Assembly: GCF_001467525.1 (NCBI RefSeq)
Contig: NZ_LNXS01000022.1
Coordinates: 269,038 to 333,037, forward strand
Reading direction: 5' to 3'
DNA: 64,000 nt
Origin: Legionella anisa
GTDB taxonomy: Bacteria > Pseudomonadota > Gammaproteobacteria > Legionellales > Legionellaceae
This document shows, in pieces, positions 44,714 to 54,351 of the stretch. Both the position numbers and the translations under genes were made by a program. The notes beneath the pieces were generated by a model. The model saw only the letters and a list, made by a program, of their open reading frames with translations. It did not search any database and had not been told where the DNA came from. Every line of letters begins with the position of its first letter. Positions within the stretch are counted from its first letter, which is position 1.

Positions 44714-44923
44714 ATGAAAAATCGTTTTGAAATTAATTTCAATCGATCAAAATTTTTGCAAGAGCAAACAAAAAATATCTTTCAAGAATATCAAACACAT
44801 GTGATTGATTTGGAAAAGATTACTCAACCTTCTCAGGAAAAATCGGGTTTTCCTCTTATTGTGAATGATACACCAACAGACTTAGCCTTCATCAAAATTA
44901 GACCTGAAAGTATATGCATATAA
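44714..44923 (+). CDS. Small ORF upstream of and overlapping the 1182-residue gene
   Basis: This encodes 69 residues (MKNRFEINFNRSKFLQEQTK to the C-terminal RPESICI), with a good GAGGT site before its ATG. It overlaps the next gene by 10 bases in another frame, which suggests translational coupling because that gene has only a weak ribosome-binding site of its own. Alternatively it is the detached N-terminus of the large protein after a frameshift: a -1 shift near 44911 would join the frames, but no slippery heptamer is evident. No family recognised. Confidence 0.5.
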   Translation: MKNRFEINFNRSKFLQEQTKNIFQEYQTHVIDLEKITQPSQEKSGFPLIVNDTPTDLAFIKIRPESICI

Positions 44924-47900
44924 TCGTCATTGACCTATCAGGGAAGATGAATGCAATCAAGGAAAATATAGTAAATAATCCACTTGAATTTCAAACGTTC
45001 ATTGCGCATAGAAATCGTGCTGGTGATCATGTGATCATTGTTAAAAACGAAAATGCCATTAATGATGCAGATTTAATCGATATTATCAGTAAGGATCTAA
45101 ACAATTTATCCGAGCAGCATCAAATAAAGCTGGCGAATCAATACGTGCGCATCTATAGTCCATGGAATGATCCGGGTCAAGGATATTATTTCCCCATGTA
45201 TCTGGAATCAGATCCTGATTCTGAAATTGACGTACCATTTGAATATATGGATATAAAGAATATAAACAATCCTAATTATTGGAGTATTCAGGATCAATTC
45301 TATACGACGTATGATTCATCTTCAGCTATCATACAAAAAAAACTAGTACAGTGTATTTCATATAGAAAGTTAAGAGAACATTGGAATAATTATGTTGTAA
45401 ATGGAGAAACGCTATTTCGTTCATCAGAAAGATATCATCTATATGATCAGCGGTTTAGTGAGTTATCTCATATAATCAGCAACAGTGATGAATGCCTTTC
45501 TGATAAAGAGCTAATGACTTCAATCAAAACATTTCACAGTCGATGGGGCAATAACATTGCCATGAAAAATTCATCTATGGCGGCTCAAATGTATGTAGAC
45601 ATTGAAAACCAATACCATCTCAATCATTTAGAAGAAACTTATTTATACTTTAGAAGTGAGATAAAGCACCACAACCGTCAATTACTCTTATCTTACATAG
45701 GAACATTTGCAACCGAATATTATAAAAAATACGGTAAGCAATTAAAACTAGTGCAGTGTGTGCCCATTGATTTCGATTTTCATGAATTAAAATCTATTCT
45801 CAATTCCAATGTAAAAACAGTTAGTGTTCATGAAGAGAATGAGGTGTCTCAATTTACTAGCAGAGATCATTATATTCTAGTTTACGAAAGTGTAGCTGAA
45901 GCCTCTATGATGTTTGAAAAAATCCAAAAACTTGGATTATTACCGACTCCGCATAAAATGTATCATCGAATCAACCAATTCACTGATGATTCTTCTCTAA
46001 TACCAGTAGTAGATAGACATGGGAAAAGTATATATAGGCGGGAACAGCCGCCAGAATTTGCTTCCTTGGAAGAGCTGATAAATTGTACAGTTTACCAAAA
46101 ATACAAAAAACTTGCCGGGATAAACAATCCCGAGTTGCCGTTTTTACCGATCCATGTCAATGCAATTACCAGTATGCTTGAAGCTTTGAATAATCATATT
46201 AAAAATCAATCAGTAGCTTCCCATAGACGGGAACTATTAAAACACAGTTATCAGTTTATTTTTGAGTATATGATGTTTGCCACATTATATTTCAAGGATC
46301 ATCGCAGATGGGTTAATACTTATGAATGGTTGATGGAAGAACTAAATTTTATTCTCGCTGTACTGGAACCTTATGGAATGGATGATTTCCAGTTTATTAT
46401 GCGTGACAACATGAAACACTGTCACTCTGATCCTGCTCTTTTACGCCCTATTGATCATAATGAAATGACCTATCACTTCGGATTGTATAACTCGGGAATG
46501 CGAGCATGCTTTGAGGCCGTGTCAGCAGCGAGACAAACTTGCAAATCAAGTACTCCAAGCATAGTTTATTTGGATAACATATATTATGAAACCGCTGAAG
46601 CATTGACATTATTTCATGCTGAAAAATGTTCCTATCGTGCTCAAGGTAAAATCAATAATCCAGACGCTGATATTTATGTTATGAATATGGAGGCTTCTCT
46701 TGCTCTAAGTGAAGAAAATATTTATTCCGTTGATGTGAATCATTTCATAGATGAACTATTTTTAAAAAGAACTAATAAATTGCCTGTAACTTTGATTCTT
46801 GATTCAACCTTGGTCGATATTGGTGGTCAGAAAGTTACAAACATATTGTTACAACATCAGAATAAAATCATGGATGGATCACTCAATTTAGTATTCGTGC
46901 ATAGCCTACAAAAATATGGCCTGCTGGGTTCAGATAAAGTTGAAGCAGGTATGGTTTGGTCAATCAATAATCCACAATTTTTTTCAAATTATAATACCTT
47001 GATTTCAAGTGCTGAACGTCAAAATCATTATTTTGATAGGCAGTTAGTTTGTCATATTGCGAAACATGCTTTTCAACCACTTAAACAGGCGATGTTAACC
47101 AGTTTTAAAAATGGTAAAATCATTCGCAACATTTTGCGACATAATCAACATAGTTATGCAATTGACGAATTAAAGGACTCACCATTTTATTTCAGTAAAA
47201 CTTCTGTACCTAATACTAGTCCCTATCGATATTTCTTATGTAGAAGCAGTTTTGGATTTCCACATTCGGTAGCAACAAGAATCTCAAATACACCTGGAAC
47301 GACTTTTTTTTATGACCGCATTGCAGCAGGAATGGAAGGTGAATCAAAGCTTAACTTGCTAACCACCATGGCTGATTATCCTCATAAAGGTAGAGCTGCA
47401 TTAATCGAGTTCATAAATTTACTCTGTATTTCCGAAAAATATGCGAATACGGATTCGTTTGCTCATTTATTAGAGAAAGTTGTCAACGTAATTAGTGAAC
47501 CGCGATTTCGTAACCTTTTGTGCGAGCAATATTGTAAGGTAATCGCATGCATTAACGGTATTATTGAATATGATAATACTGTGGATAGTTTACCGCATAA
47601 AATTCATTTGTTTCACTTATTAAACATTGTATTACGTCTTCATGCAGTTCCACTTCCTCCTGAAATATATAACAAACTGCACAGTGAAATGAATCGAATT
47701 AAAACGCTAACGATAGATAAAATGAGTGATAAATTATTTTCTCTTTCATCGTTACCTTTATCAAGATTCATTCATGTTAGCAAAAATAAAATAGATATTG
47801 AGATATCCTATTTAGAAGGATTACAACAAATACTAACTTTATATGTAAATAAGCAGAACCAAATGATCATACGTTCTGCTTTACAGGCAATTGATGATTA

Positions 47901-48462
47901 TCTTTTAACGCAAAACCATGCCAAATTCCAGGAACTACCAAAAAAAATGGATCTTGTATTCAAAATCTGCGATTCGATAAACGCTATCTGTACAGAAAAG
48001 CACTTATATGATGATTTGAAAAAGAGATTATCCACAATAAAGCGATCCAGTATGGATAATCGGAATCAACCCCTGATTATTGTGGAAAATTCATGCCACA
48101 ATGCAAATCGTTCAGTGCATGTTTTTTTTGACACGCTTACCGATACCATGGACTTTGTCAAAATGGCGGGTATTGATAATGGCAAGATGAAACTTGTAGA
48201 TCTCATTGATGCAGAGCGTAGATATTCAAAAGATCCCTTGATTGCAAGTATGTATTCTCGTTATGTGATCAATATATCAATAGAAAAATATGTAGACTTG
48301 CTTTTACACGATACGAATCAACCTCAGGAAAAGCGAATTCTGCCAATACATAATTCAAAGAAAATACTTACACATTGCCAGGAAGCAAAACAGTATTACC
48401 AAAATACGATGGCGCGTGATGTGGCGTCAGAGCAAACGGTTAATACCTATCTTGGTGCATGA
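44914..48462 (+). CDS. 1182-residue protein with a Cys/Met-metabolism-type PLP domain
   Basis: About residues 520-850 resemble fold-type I PLP enzymes of the cystathionine-lyase/synthase kind. YNSGMRACFEAVSAAR (S527, G528) matches the cofactor-phosphate region. LPVTLILDSTLVD has D630, the likely pyridine-nitrogen aspartate. NLVFVHSLQKYGLLGSDK carries K667 in the position of the Schiff-base lysine. RIAAGMEGESKLNLL resembles the conserved R-x-x-x-G-x-E-x-x-x-x-L tail. The N-terminal 500 residues and C-terminal 330 residues match nothing I know and are largely helical, with no signal peptide or membrane helix. Such size and flanking domains are unusual for a metabolic PLP enzyme. A host-targeted or specialised role is inference. 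Confidence 0.6.
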   Translation: MHIIVIDLSGKMNAIKENIVNNPLEFQTFIAHRNRAGDHVIIVKNENAINDADLIDIISKDLNNLSEQHQIKLANQYVRIYSPWNDPGQGYYFPMYLESDPDSEIDVPFEYMDIKNINNPNYWSIQDQFYTTYDSSSAIIQKKLVQCISYRKLREHWNNYVVNGETLFRSSERYHLYDQRFSELSHIISNSDECLSDKELMTSIKTFHSRWGNNIAMKNSSMAAQMYVDIENQYHLNHLEETYLYFRSEIKHHNRQLLLSYIGTFATEYYKKYGKQLKLVQCVPIDFDFHELKSILNSNVKTVSVHEENEVSQFTSRDHYILVYESVAEASMMFEKIQKLGLLPTPHKMYHRINQFTDDSSLIPVVDRHGKSIYRREQPPEFASLEELINCTVYQKYKKLAGINNPELPFLPIHVNAITSMLEALNNHIKNQSVASHRRELLKHSYQFIFEYMMFATLYFKDHRRWVNTYEWLMEELNFILAVLEPYGMDDFQFIMRDNMKHCHSDPALLRPIDHNEMTYHFGLYNSGMRACFEAVSAARQTCKSSTPSIVYLDNIYYETAEALTLFHAEKCSYRAQGKINNPDADIYVMNMEASLALSEENIYSVDVNHFIDELFLKRTNKLPVTLILDSTLVDIGGQKVTNILLQHQNKIMDGSLNLVFVHSLQKYGLLGSDKVEAGMVWSINNPQFFSNYNTLISSAERQNHYFDRQLVCHIAKHAFQPLKQAMLTSFKNGKIIRNILRHNQHSYAIDELKDSPFYFSKTSVPNTSPYRYFLCRSSFGFPHSVATRISNTPGTTFFYDRIAAGMEGESKLNLLTTMADYPHKGRAALIEFINLLCISEKYANTDSFAHLLEKVVNVISEPRFRNLLCEQYCKVIACINGIIEYDNTVDSLPHKIHLFHLLNIVLRLHAVPLPPEIYNKLHSEMNRIKTLTIDKMSDKLFSLSSLPLSRFIHVSKNKIDIEISYLEGLQQILTLYVNKQNQMIIRSALQAIDDYLLTQNHAKFQELPKKMDLVFKICDSINAICTEKHLYDDLKKRLSTIKRSSMDNRNQPLIIVENSCHNANRSVHVFFDTLTDTMDFVKMAGIDNGKMKLVDLIDAERRYSKDPLIASMYSRYVINISIEKYVDLLLHDTNQPQEKRILPIHNSKKILTHCQEAKQYYQNTMARDVASEQTVNTYLGA

Positions 48463-48478
48463 ACGAACATCTCAAACT

Positions 48479-48502
48479 GGATTCCGCTGCGCTGCCCAAG
48501 CT
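48479..48502. repeat. Family A repeat fragment, copy 10
   Basis: A short right-arm remnant (TTCCGCTGCGCTGCCCAAGC region) lies between the convergent 1182-residue gene and the nuclease gene. Confidence 0.6.
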
Positions 48503-48506
48503 TCAA

Positions 48507-49340
48507 TTATCCTTGGGCGATTTTATTGAGTAATGTTGCCAGCCTGCATCCTGCATACACAACCTGTTTTTGAACTAATAGCTGCGCATTTTCTTGATAT
48601 TTATCACTAGGGGTTTCATTAGGATTCATCTGATAAACATTTTTTATGGCCAACTTATGGGACATTTTTGCCCATTTAGCAGGTTTTAATTCTGTACCAA
48701 TCATCGAGCAGGGTATTTTTTGTTCCAATTGCTGTGCTGTATTTTTTATTCGAGCCTCATCAAACTGTCCAAGAAAAAAGCCCCCTCCATTATCCCAGTA
48801 CTGATGCAAATTACTGCCTACTGGATTTTTCCCTAACACGAATAAATTGCCCCCTAAATCGCCCTTAGGATGTTGCGCACTGACTCGAGTTATCGCGTGT
48901 AATGGTTGGTGAATATCACCTGTAATATGAATTAACATGCGTAATGCAAGTTTTTTATCTGCTGGGTTCGTCTTTTTAGAAGAAAGTACGGCGGTTGCTT
49001 GTTTTATTGTTCTTATTGCATTGGTACTTTCAACTGGAGGCAGGTGCGTTCCATCACTGGAAAAAGGAATATCGATATAATGCATAACATCATACCAATA
49101 TACTTCCCTCCATCTAATTTCATCCATCCAGGTTGAAGAGCTAACAAAACTTGAATTGGGTGTGTTATGTGTGCGTGAACGTAGGTATTTATAACACATG
49201 GCTTTGGCTTTTGGCGATAAATTATCGTAGGCTATTTGTGCCACCACCTTGTGGCCTGCTGCATTCCAAGCATAGCTGTTTACAGTCACCAAGCAAAAAA
49301 CAAGTATATACCCGGCTATATAAATAATTCGTGACATCAT
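48507..49340 (-). CDS. S1/P1-family nuclease/phospholipase C-like protein, secreted
   Basis: The 277-residue protein has a signal peptide (IIYIAGYILVFCLVTVNSYA). The mature N-terminus WNAAGHKVVAQIA supplies the tryptophan and histidine zinc ligands of S1/P1 nucleases. Further motifs are MLIHITGDIHQPLHA with H and D ligands, and GNLFVLG with HQYWDNG. Family members are trinuclear-zinc enzymes that cut single-stranded nucleic acid and are related to zinc phospholipase C. The ATG follows the tolB stop codon with no gap, so it is part of the tol transcript, where pal usually lies. It acts in the periplasm or outside the cell. Substrate not assignable. Confidence 0.9.
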   Translation of the reverse strand: MMSRIIYIAGYILVFCLVTVNSYAWNAAGHKVVAQIAYDNLSPKAKAMCYKYLRSRTHNTPNSSFVSSSTWMDEIRWREVYWYDVMHYIDIPFSSDGTHLPPVESTNAIRTIKQATAVLSSKKTNPADKKLALRMLIHITGDIHQPLHAITRVSAQHPKGDLGGNLFVLGKNPVGSNLHQYWDNGGGFFLGQFDEARIKNTAQQLEQKIPCSMIGTELKPAKWAKMSHKLAIKNVYQMNPNETPSDKYQENAQLLVQKQVVYAGCRLATLLNKIAQG

Positions 49341-50600
49341 TTAACCCAAATAAGGAGACCACGCAGGCTCTTGTACATCTCCTTCACGTGCTGGAAGTCT
49401 CATTCGTATTCTACCGTCGAGAGAAACGATACCTAATACACCTTTATCCTCATTGTGGGTCGCATAAAGAATTAAACGACCATTTGGCGCAACGGATGGA
49501 GACTCATCACGTCCAGAAAAAGTTAGACTGACGATTGGCCCACCACTTGCACTTTGCAATCCTATATTAAATTGCTTGTCATCTCGATGCAACATAATGA
49601 TATTTTTCATATCCGGCGTATAGGAAGCACGTGCATTATAATTACCTTCAAAAGTGACACGGCTCACTTGTCCATTGGCTAAAGAGAGGCGATATATTTG
49701 TGGTGACCCCCCTCTTCCTGAAGTAAATAATAAACTTTTACCATCCGGAGCATAGCGTGGTTCAGTATCAATAGCATCACCAAAAGTCAATTGCTTCATG
49801 GTGCCAGTACTGATGTCTACGCGGTAAATTTTGGGTGTGCCACTTTTAGATAAAACCACAGCCAACTCTCTTCCGTCAGGAGACCATGCTGGGGCCCCGT
49901 TAATTCCAGGGAAACTGGTAATTAAGCGTCTTTGACCTGTCTCAACCGAAACGGTAAATATTTGTGCTCTTTTTTTCTCGAAAGAGACATAAGAAATGCT
50001 TTTACCATCTGGAGCCCAAGCTGGAGACATGATAGGCTCGGTAGAAATCAATAAGCTTTGTGGATTATGTCCATCTGCATCAGCAACCTCAAGTGAATAA
50101 CGAGTGCTCTTTAGAGTTCTTTGAACAGAAATATAGGCAATACGAGTGGAAAAAACGCCTCTCTCTCCTGTTAATTTTTGGTATATCTCATCACTGATAT
50201 GATGTGCTAATGGTCTGACTTGATTCGCATTAATTTGAAACGTTTTTGTCAATAGAGTCGCCCCATTCGCTACAGCATCAGTTAAGGTAAAGCTCACTTC
50301 ATAATGATTTCCTGCCCTAATGACATGCCCCGTTACAACACTATCTGCCCCCAATTGCTTGAGCGTGCTTACTGCCGCTTGCGCATTGGGACCTTGTGGA
50401 CCAGAAACAATACGAAATTGTCCTGAGAAATTTAAATCACCTTCAATAACTTGTCCGATTTCTTGAGCGGCACCATCTGAACCGAAAGAATTAATCGCAA
50501 TAGGCAAAGCTGAATTAATCCCTTGGGTTAACTCTAAATCAAGAGCAAAAATTTGCTGTGTAAAAAGCAATAAAAAAAGTGTAATAATTCGATTAATCAC
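49341..50600 (-). CDS. tolB: Tol-Pal system beta-propeller protein TolB
   Basis: The 419-residue periplasmic protein has a signal peptide ([15 protein letters not shown]), an N-terminal alpha/beta domain, and a C-terminal six-bladed propeller with repeats such as [30 protein letters not shown] and [18 protein letters not shown]. It binds Pal and the TolA C-terminus. It follows tolA by 5 bases. Confidence 0.96.
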   Translation of the reverse strand: MINRIITLFLLLFTQQIFALDLELTQGINSALPIAINSFGSDGAAQEIGQVIEGDLNFSGQFRIVSGPQGPNAQAAVSTLKQLGADSVVTGHVIRAGNHYEVSFTLTDAVANGATLLTKTFQINANQVRPLAHHISDEIYQKLTGERGVFSTRIAYISVQRTLKSTRYSLEVADADGHNPQSLLISTEPIMSPAWAPDGKSISYVSFEKKRAQIFTVSVETGQRRLITSFPGINGAPAWSPDGRELAVVLSKSGTPKIYRVDISTGTMKQLTFGDAIDTEPRYAPDGKSLLFTSGRGGSPQIYRLSLANGQVSRVTFEGNYNARASYTPDMKNIIMLHRDDKQFNIGLQSASGGPIVSLTFSGRDESPSVAPNGRLILYATHNEDKGVLGIVSLDGRIRMRLPAREGDVQEPAWSPYLG

Positions 50601-50605
50601 GAGTT

Positions 50606-51574
50606 TTACCCCCTCACTTGTTCTGGTCGAACGGTTAAACTTATATCACGAAACAGATTAAATGTTTCTGCATCTGCAGGCACAGGCAGTGGCGATGCTT
50701 TATAAATAGCTGTTTGTGCTGAGCGGTCAAGCAATGGGTCACCACTGCTGCGAGTTAAAGTAACTTCTAATACCATTCCATCAGGAGCAAGACGTATTCT
50801 GAACTGACTCGATAAGCTACTATCAACATTTTCAGGCAATATCCAGTTTCTACCAATGGCATTTACAATGAGCGCTTTATATTTATCAACTTCACCAGCG
50901 ATACGTGCCTGCTTTTCAGCATTCTTTGCTGCTTGTGCTTGTTTTGCGGCAGCTTCTGCCTCCGCTTGTTTTTTTCTTTCCGCTTCTGCTTTTGCAAGCT
51001 CGGCTTTTTCTTTTTCAGCTTGGGCCTTTTCCGCCATTTTTTTCTTATTTAAATCAGCAAGTTTTTTAACCTCCAATTGCTGTTGCTTTACCAACTCTTC
51101 TTTTTGTTTTTTTAAATCTTCAATACGTTTCGCTTCCAATGCTTTTTGCTCTTCAAGCTTCTTTAAGCGTTTTTTCTCTTCTTCAGCTTGCTTTTTACGA
51201 GCAATAGCAATCTTATTCGCCTCTTCTTTAAGTCGAGCAAGTTGTTGCTGTTCTTTTATTCTCTGCTGTTTTGCAACTTCTGCCTGCCGTTTGAGTTCGT
51301 TTTGTCGGTTAATTTCAGCTTTTTTTTGTTGTTCCCGTTCCTGTTTTAAGCGATTTACTGTTTCCATAACTTGCTTATTATCGACGCTTACTGCTTTCAC
51401 CACTTCAGTTTGAGGTGTAACGGCAATAGGTTGCTCTACTCCAGGTGTATTTTTAGTTTCCGCGGTTAAAACAGGCCTCTGACTTGAGTTATCTGTTAAA
51501 AGCATCACGATTAAAAAAAGATGTAAGCCAAGTGCGGCAAAAAAAGCTTTACGATAACTGGGATTATTTATCAT
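50606..51574 (-). CDS. tolA: Cell envelope integrity protein TolA
   Basis: The 322-residue protein has one N-terminal membrane anchor ([18 protein letters not shown]). A long lysine/alanine/glutamate-rich helix follows (about 75-225, for example [20 protein letters not shown]). The C-terminal globular domain has [20 protein letters not shown]. TolA spans the periplasm and links TolQR to TolB and Pal. It overlaps tolR by 4 bases. Confidence 0.95.
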   Translation of the reverse strand: MINNPSYRKAFFAALGLHLFLIVMLLTDNSSQRPVLTAETKNTPGVEQPIAVTPQTEVVKAVSVDNKQVMETVNRLKQEREQQKKAEINRQNELKRQAEVAKQQRIKEQQQLARLKEEANKIAIARKKQAEEEKKRLKKLEEQKALEAKRIEDLKKQKEELVKQQQLEVKKLADLNKKKMAEKAQAEKEKAELAKAEAERKKQAEAEAAAKQAQAAKNAEKQARIAGEVDKYKALIVNAIGRNWILPENVDSSLSSQFRIRLAPDGMVLEVTLTRSSGDPLLDRSAQTAIYKASPLPVPADAETFNLFRDISLTVRPEQVRG

Positions 51575-52029
51575 GCTTGCCCCTCTGATATTTCTTGGGA
51601 TGAATCAGTCAATAATCCTACCTGCTCTGCTCCTGCTTGCTTGAGCAATGCCATTGCCTGAACAACTTTACCATATGCAACCCCCTGGTCTCCCTTAACT
51701 AAAACATTAAGTTTTTGGTTTGATTGTTGTGCCAACTCCAACTCTGCAGCAACACGAACAACTAAAGCTTGGGATTCTATAGGCTCTGCAGGAGTACTGC
51801 TAATATTAAGAAAATAAGTGCCTTGCTGGTTCACTGACACAATAATGGGTTCTCTATCTGTAGGTGCCAAAGTTTGGCTTGCAGCTTTAGGCAAGTCCAC
51901 AGTTACTCCTTGGCTCAACATAGGTGCTGTAATCATAAAAATTACAAGTAAAACCAACATCACATCAATATATGGTACAACATTAATTTCTGATATGGGA
52001 CGCTCACGCTTGGATTTTGCTCTGATCAT
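51571..52029 (-). CDS. tolR: Tol-Pal system proton-channel subunit TolR
   Basis: The 152-residue ExbD/TolR protein has the membrane helix VVPYIDVMLVLLVIFMITAP, including the functional aspartate (YIDVML), and a periplasmic domain with LNVLVKGDQGVAYGKVVQAM. It is energised by the proton gradient with TolQ. It lies 8 bases after tolQ and overlaps tolA. Confidence 0.95.
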   Translation of the reverse strand: MIRAKSKRERPISEINVVPYIDVMLVLLVIFMITAPMLSQGVTVDLPKAASQTLAPTDREPIIVSVNQQGTYFLNISSTPAEPIESQALVVRVAAELELAQQSNQKLNVLVKGDQGVAYGKVVQAMALLKQAGAEQVGLLTDSSQEISEGQA

Positions 52030-52037
52030 TTCAAATT

Positions 52038-52712
52038 TTACCCTCTTACAGTATCACTGTTTTGTTGTTCTATAAGCGATATTAATTCTTCCTGAAATAA
52101 ATCAAATCGATTTAATAAATCATTAGCACGTGTTGTATATCGGTTATATGCAATAACCGCTGGTATCGCAGTAAATAAACCCAAAGCAGTAGCTACCAAC
52201 GCTTCAGAAATACCTGGAGCTACCATAGCAATTGTTGCTTGTTGGGCATGCCCTAATGCCTGAAAGGAGGTCATTATACCCCAAACGGTACCAAATAATC
52301 CTACATAAGGTGCAATAGAACCTACAGAAGCAAAAAAAGGCAAATGTTTTTCCAGTTTCTCTGCTTCTTTTGTATGAGTAATTTGCATTACTCGTTGTAT
52401 CGGTTCAATAACTACATTACCTTGTTTTCTGGCCCGTACAAACTCCTTAAAGCCCGCATGAAAAATAGCTGCCATACCTTGTCGTTCATCCGAATTACTA
52501 TCGATATCGGCATAAAGTCTACTTAAATCACCACTATCCCAGAATCTTTGATTAAAAGCATCTGTAAGCTGTTTTTTACGGTTAAAAAACCAGGCTCGTT
52601 GAAATATTAATGTCCAAGAAGTAATGGATGCAGCAGCGAGTAATATCATAACCGATTTAACAACCATACCTGCTTGCATAAAATACATTAATACATTTGC
52701 TTGATTACCCAT
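52038..52712 (-). CDS. tolQ: Tol-Pal system proton-channel subunit TolQ
   Basis: The 224-residue MotA/TolQ/ExbB family protein has three membrane helices. Conserved segments are LPFFASVGSIAPYVGLFGTV with WGIMTSF, and ATALGLFTAIPAVIAYNRY. It forms the proton channel with TolR. It is separated from ybgC by 68 bases. Confidence 0.95.
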   Translation of the reverse strand: MGNQANVLMYFMQAGMVVKSVMILLAAASITSWTLIFQRAWFFNRKKQLTDAFNQRFWDSGDLSRLYADIDSNSDERQGMAAIFHAGFKEFVRARKQGNVVIEPIQRVMQITHTKEAEKLEKHLPFFASVGSIAPYVGLFGTVWGIMTSFQALGHAQQATIAMVAPGISEALVATALGLFTAIPAVIAYNRYTTRANDLLNRFDLFQEELISLIEQQNSDTVRG

Positions 52713-52780
52713 CTATATATCTCCAGTACCATTTTCGTGCTGTGGTTTTACTACACAAATTACAATAACAATTCTTTTAT

Positions 52781-53161
52781 TCAATGTGGAAATCGTTTTG
52801 GCTTCAAATTACTATCCACGCATACCACTTGAATTTTGGCTTCACAAATTATTTTTTCCTGCTCATTTTGCATACTCTGATCAAATAAAAAACTACAAGC
52901 CCCTAAGTGCTGTACTTGAGTTTTAATTGTTAGTAAATCATCCAATCGAGCGGGTGCTTTATAACGAAGATGCGCATCATATATTGCAAAAAGGGTATCC
53001 TGCTTCATCAAATCCGAGAGAATCAAATTATTTTGCCTTAACATTTCTGTGCGCGCGCGCTCAAAATAACAAAGATAATTCGCATGATAAACAATTCCCA
53101 TATAATCTACGTCTTCAGCGTAAACACGAAAAGAGTGTTGATGCGTGATTGTGGCATCCAT
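52781..53161 (-). CDS. ybgC: Acyl-CoA thioesterase YbgC
   Basis: The 126-residue hot-dog-fold protein has FRVYAEDVDYMGIVYHANYL (catalytic aspartate in DVDYMG) and CYFERARTEMLRQ. YbgC hydrolyses acyl-CoA and is encoded at the head of tol-pal operons. It follows ruvB by 3 bases. Confidence 0.93.
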   Translation of the reverse strand: MDATITHQHSFRVYAEDVDYMGIVYHANYLCYFERARTEMLRQNNLILSDLMKQDTLFAIYDAHLRYKAPARLDDLLTIKTQVQHLGACSFLFDQSMQNEQEKIICEAKIQVVCVDSNLKPKRFPH

Positions 53162-53164
53162 TGA

Positions 53165-54175
53165 TTAATCCTGCTCTACTGTATTTAAACCAAAATGCTG
53201 ATACGCTCTTGGTGTGGCTATTCTACCTCTTGGCGTGCGCATAAGGAATCCTTGTTGTATTAAAAATGGCTCCAAAACATCTTCAATTGTACCTTTTTCC
53301 TCACCAATTGCTGCCGCAATGCTATCAACACCTACCGGCCCCCCGTTAAATTGCTCAATTACTGCTAACAACAATTTTCTATCCATGAGATCAAATCCAT
53401 GTTGATCTACATCTAACATTTCCAAAGCTTTTTGTGCAATATCAACACTTATAATTCCGCTACCCTTAACTTCGGCGTAATCTCGAACACGTCGTAGTAA
53501 ACGATTTGCAATACGTGGCGTTCCTCTTGATCGTAATGCGATTTCTCGTGCTCCCTCGGGTTTGGTTTTTACATTGAGCAATAGTGCCGAACGGGCAACA
53601 ATTTGTGTTAATGAATCAACAGAGTAATATTCCAGACGTTGTACAATACCAAATCGATCCCTAAGGGGTGAAGTAAGCAATCCAGCTCGTGTCGTTGCGC
53701 CAATTAGAGTAAAAGGAGGCAATTCCAGTTTAATAGAACGCGCAGCCGGCCCTTCACCGATCATAATATCCAACTTATAATCTTCCATTGCTGGATAGAG
53801 TATTTCCTCAATTACAGGACTAAGCCTATGAATTTCATCAATAAATAGAACGTCATTTGCTTGCAAGTTAGTAAGTATCGCTGCAATATCCCCTGCTCTC
53901 TCAATCACTGGACCCGAGGTTTGACGCAGATTAACACCCATTTCATGAGCAATAATATTAGCTAAAGTAGTTTTACCAAGACCAGGTGGACCAAAGATTA
54001 AGACATGATCCAGAGCATCGCTTCGCTTTTTTGCTGCATCGATAAAAATTTGCATCTGCGAGCTCACTGCATCCTGCCCTATATATTCACTAAGTCTTAG
54101 AGGTCTAATAGCGCGATCGATAGCCTCTTCTGCGGTAGTACTTTGAGTACTGATTAAGCGGTCACTTTCCAGCAT
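53165..54175 (-). CDS. ruvB: Holliday junction branch-migration ATPase RuvB
   Basis: The 336-residue AAA+ ATPase has the Walker [18 protein letters not shown], Walker [12 protein letters not shown], sensor and arginine-finger region [19 protein letters not shown], and a C-terminal winged helix ([15 protein letters not shown]). It drives branch migration with RuvA, which is not in the window; ruvC is also absent. It heads the ruvB-ybgC-tolQRAB transcript. Confidence 0.97.
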   Translation of the reverse strand: MLESDRLISTQSTTAEEAIDRAIRPLRLSEYIGQDAVSSQMQIFIDAAKKRSDALDHVLIFGPPGLGKTTLANIIAHEMGVNLRQTSGPVIERAGDIAAILTNLQANDVLFIDEIHRLSPVIEEILYPAMEDYKLDIMIGEGPAARSIKLELPPFTLIGATTRAGLLTSPLRDRFGIVQRLEYYSVDSLTQIVARSALLLNVKTKPEGAREIALRSRGTPRIANRLLRRVRDYAEVKGSGIISVDIAQKALEMLDVDQHGFDLMDRKLLLAVIEQFNGGPVGVDSIAAAIGEEKGTIEDVLEPFLIQQGFLMRTPRGRIATPRAYQHFGLNTVEQD

Positions 54176-54285
54176 AAAGTTCTTTTAACAGTTCAGATGA
54201 ATGTAGCATTTTATCATATGTTTTTTGAATAGCAGCTTATTTGTTAACAGATATTTATAAGCTGCAGAAAAGTAATGTCCCATTA

Positions 54286-54318
54286 GGCCCGGATTAAAGT
54301 TTTACCCTCACCCGGGCC
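54286..54318. other. Short GC-rich inverted repeat between ruvB and the 211-residue gene
   Basis: Arms GGCCCGG (54286-54292) and CCGGGCC (54312-54318) flank a 19-base loop in the 176-base spacer downstream of the 211-residue gene. There is no adjacent U-run. Confidence 0.4.
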
Positions 54319-54351
54319 CTTATTCACCAAGCTTAATATAGAAAATCATAC

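Noticed and set aside
50856-51413. 185-codon rightward ORF rich in Ser/Ala/Cys/Phe opposite tolA
   Set aside because: It is the mirror of the Lys/Ala/Glu-rich TolA helix; its composition is an artefact of that repeat.
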